DNA of 64,000 nt from Anaerosalibacter bizertensis. Its GTDB lineage: Bacteria; Bacillota; Clostridia; Tissierellales; Sporanaerobacteraceae. The stretch is from the NCBI RefSeq assembly GCF_009696605.1, contig NZ_VULR01000005.1, positions 62,001 through 126,000 on the forward strand. Reading direction: 5' to 3'. Below the pieces are notes generated by a model. The model saw only the letters and a program-made list of their open reading frames with translations, had not been told where the DNA came from and did no database searches. A program made the position numbers and the translations under genes. How positions within the stretch are numbered: the stretch's first letter is position 1; the number at the start of each line of letters is the position of its first letter. Shown piece by piece: positions 59,547-64,000 of this stretch.

Positions 59547-60516
59547 TTAAAGCCTCCTGATCTATGGTTTTAAACTCATATCCTTGGTTTTTAAAATAGT
59601 TAATAATCTCTGGTAAAGCTTGAGCTGTAGTCTTTTTAGCCCCTGCATCATGCATAAGTATTACAACTTTGTTTTTTCCTTGAGTAGTTTGTACAAGTCT
59701 CTGTACCAGCCTATCCTTTGGAATATTATGTCCTTCAGCATCTCCATTTAAAGCATTCCAATCTACATAACCAATACCTTTATTCTTTAAAACATCTTTA
59801 AAAGGTTGTTTTTTCTGGCCAAAAGAACCTCCTGGAAATCTAAAAGCAGCAGAATGGAAATCATCTCCCAAAATACCTTTTAAAACATTTTCACATTTAT
59901 CTATATCTGATAAAAGATTGTTTACACTGCCATATATATATTTATAGTTATGAGAATAAGTGTGGTTTCCAATAGCATGTCCACTATTATATTCTCTTTT
60001 AATCAAATCAGAGTTTTGTTCCGCCAATGATCCAATTACAAAAAAAGTCGCCTTCACATTACAATTATCTAATATGTCTAATATTTGAGGTGTGACAACT
60101 ACAGATGGTCCGTCATCAAAGGTTAAGTATGCCACCTTCTTATTATCATTAGAAGGTTCTTTTTCCTGGTCTATAGGTTTTTCTTCTTCCTTTATTTCTT
60201 TGGCTTGTACATCTTTTTCTACTACTTCAGTATCTTTTTTTGTTTCTTCTTTTTCTTCATTATGTTTCTCTTTCTTTATTTCTTTTTCACTATTGTTTTT
60301 GATTTCCTTTTCTTTTTCAGTTTTTCTTTTTCTTTCCAACTCCAATTTTTCTTCATTTTCTGCTAATTTCTCTTCTCCATTAGTAGCCTTTGAAGTCAGT
60401 TTTTCTCCAATACTTCTCCCAATCCCAACAAACATTATAAATACAATTAAACATAATAAAAATAATTTCATCTTTGTAAGTTCTAATTTCCTTTTAGAAT
60501 TCTTTTTTCTTCTCAT
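59536..60516 (-). CDS. Membrane-anchored polysaccharide deacetylase (NodB domain)
   Basis: About 326 residues. One TM helix (about 14-33) is followed by a highly charged Lys/Glu linker (about 40-125) and a NodB domain. Motifs are YLTFDDGPS (catalytic Asp and metal Asp), GNHTYSHN (metal His pair), RFPGGSFG and ILMHDAG (late His). It probably deacetylates peptidoglycan or another wall sugar. ATG 60516 is used; the GTG at 60525 lies in the GAGGTGA site. It leads an operon with the two LCP genes. Confidence 0.92.
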   Translation of the reverse strand: MRRKKNSKRKLELTKMKLFLLCLIVFIMFVGIGRSIGEKLTSKATNGEEKLAENEEKLELERKRKTEKEKEIKNNSEKEIKKEKHNEEKEETKKDTEVVEKDVQAKEIKEEEKPIDQEKEPSNDNKKVAYLTFDDGPSVVVTPQILDILDNCNVKATFFVIGSLAEQNSDLIKREYNSGHAIGNHTYSHNYKYIYGSVNNLLSDIDKCENVLKGILGDDFHSAAFRFPGGSFGQKKQPFKDVLKNKGIGYVDWNALNGDAEGHNIPKDRLVQRLVQTTQGKNKVVILMHDAGAKKTTAQALPEIINYFKNQGYEFKTIDQEALNGF

Positions 60517-60726
60517 GTTGCTCACCTCATATCCTATTTTCTTATCTTATTATACTATACTATCTTTTTCGACTTCATAGGTTACGAAAAAATTACAAAT
60601 CAAAATAAAAATAAAATAACCCAACAAATTGTTGTATTTAAAGATTTTTTGTAATATAAATTTACTTATATATGAATTAGGTATTTATGGGTATATTATA
60701 TATATAATTAGTAGAGAGGTGATAAT

Positions 60727-61176
60727 ATGTTAGCTAAAGATATTATGACAGAAAATGTAATTACAATAAAAGAAGACGATAGCGTTGAATACATAGCTAA
60801 GTTATTATTAGAATACAATATAAGTGGTTTACCAGTGGTTAATGATGAAAATGAAGTTGTAGGTATGATAACAGAAGCCGATTTAATTTATAGAAGTAAA
60901 AAATTAAAAATCCCTACACATATTGAATTGCTAGGTAGTTATATATTTTTAGAAAGTTTTAAAACCATTGAAAACCAAATAAAAAAGATGACAGCTTATA
61001 AAGCAAAGGATATGATGACAACAGATGTAATAACTGTAGATTATGAAGAAGACATTGAAGAAATAGCTTCTATTATGATAGATAAAAAAATCAATCGAGT
61101 ACCTGTCCTAAAAGAAGGAAAGCTAGTAGGAATTATAAGTAGAAAAGATATTATAAAAGGTTATACTCAAAAGTAA
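60727..61176 (+). CDS. CBS-pair protein
   Basis: A 149-residue protein made of two CBS motifs (about 1-60 and 92-149), with GMITEADLIY and GIISRKDIIK ends. A longer helical stretch between them separates it from the CBS protein at 35532. GAGAGGTGA precedes the ATG. Likely an adenosine-nucleotide sensor. It is a lone plus-strand gene. Confidence 0.9.
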   Translation: MLAKDIMTENVITIKEDDSVEYIAKLLLEYNISGLPVVNDENEVVGMITEADLIYRSKKLKIPTHIELLGSYIFLESFKTIENQIKKMTAYKAKDMMTTDVITVDYEEDIEEIASIMIDKKINRVPVLKEGKLVGIISRKDIIKGYTQK

Positions 61177-61185
61177 GACTCTTAA

Positions 61186-61224
61186 AAAGGGGATTCAGAC
61201 TATACAAATAGGCTGTTCCCCTTT
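61186..61224 (+). terminator. Terminator after the CBS gene at 60727
   Basis: A long stem with two mismatches: AAAGGGGA/TCCCCTTT, then CAG/CTG, then CTAT/ATAG around an ACAA loop. It is followed by TTTGTTTTTT. Confidence 0.85.
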
Positions 61225-61229
61225 GTTTT

Positions 61230-61451
61230 TTATAAATCCATATTATTTAAAATATCTCTTAGTTCTTTTAAATCTTCTTTAGTCAATGTAATACCTTTCC
61301 CCATTTTCTCATGTTCTGGAGCCCAGTCTCTTAAATCATACTTTGGTTCCCTATTATTCCAACTAATAAGATTTAGCTCTTTGGTCCAACCTTTAGGAGA
61401 CTCTGAAATATTTCCTATATTTTTTATAATTTCATATTTAAAATTTGCCAT
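61230..61451 (-). CDS. YdbC/PC4-like small nucleic-acid-binding protein
   Basis: A 73-residue protein matching the YdbC family (KGWTKELNLISWN, then PKYDLRDWAPEHEKMGKG, then LTKEDLKEL). These resemble the PC4/p15 single-strand DNA-binding fold. A role in transcription or DNA transactions is inferred from the fold only. Confidence 0.85.
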   Translation of the reverse strand: MANFKYEIIKNIGNISESPKGWTKELNLISWNNREPKYDLRDWAPEHEKMGKGITLTKEDLKELRDILNNMDL

Positions 61452-61492
61452 AAAAAACCTCCTATACTAACTTAAAAAATACCCTATATAAC

Positions 61493-62110
61493 TTATTCCA
61501 TATCATCAAAATCATCAAAACTGTCAAAAACTTTCTTTAGATTTCCTGATAGTGCATTAAAAAATTCATCATCTGAATCTATTAACCATTTATCATCTTT
61601 TTTTATCATTTTAACTTTAACTGTATTTTCAACCATTGATATATCGTCTTTACTAATCTTCTTTATAAAAGTTTCTTCCATCTTCTTTTGGAAAGCTTCT
61701 TCATCAAATTCTTTTTCTGGGTTTTCATCAAAAGCTTCCTCAAGAGCATCCATAAAAGCACCTGGAAGCAATTCTGATATAGTACTACTCATTGCTTCAC
61801 CTAGATTTGGAGCTTTAATCTTTGTTTCTACAGTTGCTTTATTACCATCTACTTCTGTATTCAAAATCTCATATTCTAGTTTAGAATAAGCCTTTATCAT
61901 AGCTTGCTCAAGTTCATCTTTTAACATAAAATCATCAGCATCAACCTCGTAGTCATCATCTTCTTTTAAATACTGGCTTAAATTTTCTATATTGCCATTT
62001 TTAACATCATTTAAAAAAGATTCAACAGTATCTTCAGGATTATTTTTTGTGCATCCAACTATACTAAAAGTTAATACTAAAATTAATAATACTGAAAAAG
62101 CTCTTTTCAT
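61493..62110 (-). CDS. Lipoprotein with DUF4878/DUF5105-like domain
   Basis: A 205-residue protein with a lipoprotein signal (lipobox IVGC, Cys about 20). The mature part starts PEDTVESFLNDVKNGN, a cystatin-like fold pattern seen in DUF4878/DUF5105 lipoproteins. The rest is acidic and ends in an Asp-rich tail (FDDFDDME). Extracytoplasmic; function unknown. Confidence 0.75.
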   Translation of the reverse strand: MKRAFSVLLILVLTFSIVGCTKNNPEDTVESFLNDVKNGNIENLSQYLKEDDDYEVDADDFMLKDELEQAMIKAYSKLEYEILNTEVDGNKATVETKIKAPNLGEAMSSTISELLPGAFMDALEEAFDENPEKEFDEEAFQKKMEETFIKKISKDDISMVENTVKVKMIKKDDKWLIDSDDEFFNALSGNLKKVFDSFDDFDDME

Positions 62111-62210
62111 TTAATAAACACCACCTTTTATATATTCATAAATACCTTATACTAATTTTCTACATATTTTTCTTTTTTCCTCTTTTTATATATACCTTTT
62201 CTAGTATAGC

Positions 62211-62244
62211 AAAATAGTTAGTAATGAGCATTACTAACTATTTT
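62211..62244 (-). terminator. Terminator after the ABC exporter
   Basis: AAAATAGTTAGTAATG pairs perfectly with CATTACTAACTATTTT across 2 bases, followed by T-rich sequence. It lies 19 bases past the exporter stop. Confidence 0.88.
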
Positions 62245-62262
62245 TACTTAATACTTTATTTT

Positions 62263-64000
62263 TTAAGATGCTTCTACATCTTCAAATTGACTGTTGTAAA
62301 GGGAAGCGTAGAATCCATCTTTTGATATAAGTTCTTCATGGTTACCTTGTTCTACAATATCTCCATCTTTCATAACTAAGATCAAATCTGAATCCCTTAT
62401 AGTTGAAAGTCTGTGAGCAATTATAAAAGCTGTTTTTCCTTTCATAAGATTTTCTAAAGCCTTCTGTATAAGTATTTCAGTCCTAGTATCTACAGAAGAT
62501 GTAGCCTCATCTAATATGAGCACTTTAGGATCTGAAAGAATTGCTCTAGCTATAGTAAGAAGTTGTTTCTGACCTTGAGATATATTGCTTGCCTCCTCAT
62601 TTATAACCATGTTATAACCATCTGGCAAAGTCTTTATAAATCTATGGGCATGGGCTAACTTTGCAGCTCTAATCACTTCTTCATCTGTAGCATCTAACCT
62701 TCCATACCTTATATTCTCCATTATAGTACCACTGAAAAGCCATGTATCTTGCAAAACCATGCCAAAATTACTTCTTAAATCATCTCTAGTAAAATCTACT
62801 ATATCATGGCCATCAAGAAGTATTCTACCTCCATTTAAATCATAGAATCTCATAAGAAGTTTAACTATAGTAGTCTTACCTGCCCCTGTAGGTCCAACAA
62901 TAGCAACTTTTTGCCCTGCTTTAATGGTTTGAGAGAAATCTTTTATTATAATTTTATCGTCATCGTATCCAAATTTAACATTTTCAAAAGTTACCCTACC
63001 CTCAACTTCTCTAAGCTTAATAGGAGTTTGAGAGTTTTCTATTTCCTCTTCTTCACCTAAAAATTCAAATACCCTTTCTGCTGCTGCCATAGTAGATTGC
63101 AATACATTACTTATTTGTGCAACTTGAGTTATAGGTTGAGTAAAGCTTCTTATATATTGAATAAAGGAAAGTATATCTCCTACTTCTATAGTTTTCTTAA
63201 TAGTAAGCCATCCACCTAAAATTGAAACCCCAACATATCCTAGATTGCCAACAAAATTCATAATAGGCATCATCATTCCTGATAAAAATTGGGCTTTCCA
63301 AGCAGAATCATAAAGTTCTGTATTAATATCTTCAAATTCTGTAACTACTTGTTCCTTGGCATTAAAAGCATTAACTATATTGTGTCCACCATATACTTCT
63401 TCTATATGCCCATTGACTTCACCAAGGGATTTTTGTTGTGCCTTAAAATATTTTTGACTCCTCTTAACTATACCCATTATTATGACCATAGATATAGGCA
63501 ATATCAAAAGAGCAACAATGGTCATTTGCCAAGATATAGATAACATCATAATAAGTATACCTATTAAAGTAGTAGTTGATGTTATTATCTGACTTAAGCT
63601 TTGATTTAGAGATTGACTGACTGTATCCACATCATTGGTAACCCTTGATAATACTTCTCCATAAGTTACTGAATCAAAATATTTAAGAGGTAATCTATTT
63701 ATCTTTTGTGAGATTTCTTTTCTTAAATTATAAGATACCTTTTGAGATACCCCAGTTACTATAAACCCTTGTATATAAGAAAATAGTGCAGACAATCCAT
63801 AAAGTCCTATTAATGTTAGGATTATATTTCTTATATATTGAAAATCAATTCCTCCAGTACCAGATACCTTCCTTATTAGTCCTTCAAATATTTTGGTTGT
63901 TGCTTTCCCAAGTATTTTAGGTCCTGCTATTGAAAAAATTGTACTTCCTATAGCAAATATTATTACTATGATTAATTTCCATCTATATGGTTTTAAATAA
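62263..64000 (-). CDS. ABC exporter, fused membrane and ATPase domains, N-terminus cut by window edge
   Basis: The frame stays open to the right edge (LKPYRWKLIIVIIFAIGS can be read there), so the true start lies outside. At least 578 residues are visible. The transmembrane domain is followed by an ATPase with Walker A GPTGAGKT, VLQDTWLFSG, a degenerate signature (ISQGQKQ for LSGGQ), Walker B VLILDEATSSVD and IAHRLST. Ser for Leu at the signature's first position still permits function in many members. It could pair with another half-transporter just beyond the window, a common layout. Confidence 0.9.
   Translation of the reverse strand, partial: YLKPYRWKLIIVIIFAIGSTIFSIAGPKILGKATTKIFEGLIRKVSGTGGIDFQYIRNIILTLIGLYGLSALFSYIQGFIVTGVSQKVSYNLRKEISQKINRLPLKYFDSVTYGEVLSRVTNDVDTVSQSLNQSLSQIITSTTTLIGILIMMLSISWQMTIVALLILPISMVIIMGIVKRSQKYFKAQQKSLGEVNGHIEEVYGGHNIVNAFNAKEQVVTEFEDINTELYDSAWKAQFLSGMMMPIMNFVGNLGYVGVSILGGWLTIKKTIEVGDILSFIQYIRSFTQPITQVAQISNVLQSTMAAAERVFEFLGEEEEIENSQTPIKLREVEGRVTFENVKFGYDDDKIIIKDFSQTIKAGQKVAIVGPTGAGKTTIVKLLMRFYDLNGGRILLDGHDIVDFTRDDLRSNFGMVLQDTWLFSGTIMENIRYGRLDATDEEVIRAAKLAHAHRFIKTLPDGYNMVINEEASNISQGQKQLLTIARAILSDPKVLILDEATSSVDTRTEILIQKALENLMKGKTAFIIAHRLSTIRDSDLILVMKDGDIVEQGNHEELISKDGFYASLYNSQFEDVEAS

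Noticed and set aside
60092-60580. A 162-codon Ser/Phe-rich plus-strand frame
   Set aside because: It is the antisense of the Lys/Glu linker of the deacetylase gene.
1-64000. CRISPR arrays, tRNA or rRNA genes, insertion sequences, T-box or common riboswitch leaders
   Set aside because: I looked through the gaps for repeat arrays, cloverleaf ends, transposase motifs and the T-box consensus and found none. All gene-free gaps are under 300 bases.

Overview
The window is strongly AT-rich, with tightly packed genes, Gram-positive Shine-Dalgarno sites and many TTG or GTG starts. It reads as chromosome of a low-GC anaerobic Firmicute in class Clostridia, probably an amino-acid-fermenting member near Tissierellales; the order is an inference. 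Supporting genes are the oxygen-sensitive class III ribonucleotide reductase (NrdDG), AddAB, two sigma-54 activators, DUF1540 and DUF1292 proteins, a cysteine desulfidase, many peptidases and several LCP/NlpC wall proteins. About five in six genes lie on the minus strand. I found no rRNA, tRNA, CRISPR array, prophage or insertion sequence, and no gene-free stretch above 300 bases.

Layout. 1-2944: a cut cysteine desulfidase gene and its sigma-54 activator, with a -24/-12 promoter and three matching palindromes between them. 3068-5145: an ABC exporter flanked by the decayed ends of a two-component system. 5218-8552: an MFS carrier diverging from two alpha/beta hydrolases. 8576-12206: an operon of response regulator, sensor kinase and lipoprotein. 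12347-15021: a MarR-controlled ABC exporter and a small protein whose ribosome site lies in a perfect hairpin. 15085-19029: an XRE/TPR regulator operon diverging from an EamA carrier.

19116-32730 holds addAB recombinational repair genes, a ROK sugar kinase, an HExxH protein, a DUF523/TudS-like protein, and a muropeptide-recycling set (NagZ, a YkfC-like endopeptidase, a YkfB-like epimerase) with a second sigma-54 activator. 32807-45590 holds glutaminase, a TGS/SAD-type nucleoside kinase, CBS and GNAT proteins, two pseudouridine synthases, a YhcC-type radical SAM protein, a HAD phosphatase and M18 and M20 peptidases. 45615-54648 holds an orphan beta-class DNA methyltransferase, a transglutaminase-like protein, methionine sulfoxide repair (fRMsr, MsrA), a nitroreductase, NrdDG with a promoter carrying paired NrdR boxes, and DegV. 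54721-64000 holds LrgAB, a MATE carrier, two tandem LCP ligases with a polysaccharide deacetylase, a CBS protein, a YdbC-like protein, a lipoprotein and a cut ABC exporter.

Themes are use of amino acids and peptides (cysteine, glutamine, dipeptides, muropeptides), cell-wall upkeep, oxidative repair and export. I see no convincing wholly new system. The most notable items are the fully laid-out cdsR/cdsB control region, the fossil two-component system around an ABC exporter, the hairpin-buried ribosome site at 12692-12751, patchy near-identity between the two LCP genes, and the sigma-54-linked muropeptide cluster. Starts were re-chosen where a ribosome site overlapped or abutted the most upstream start; these changes are noted per gene.
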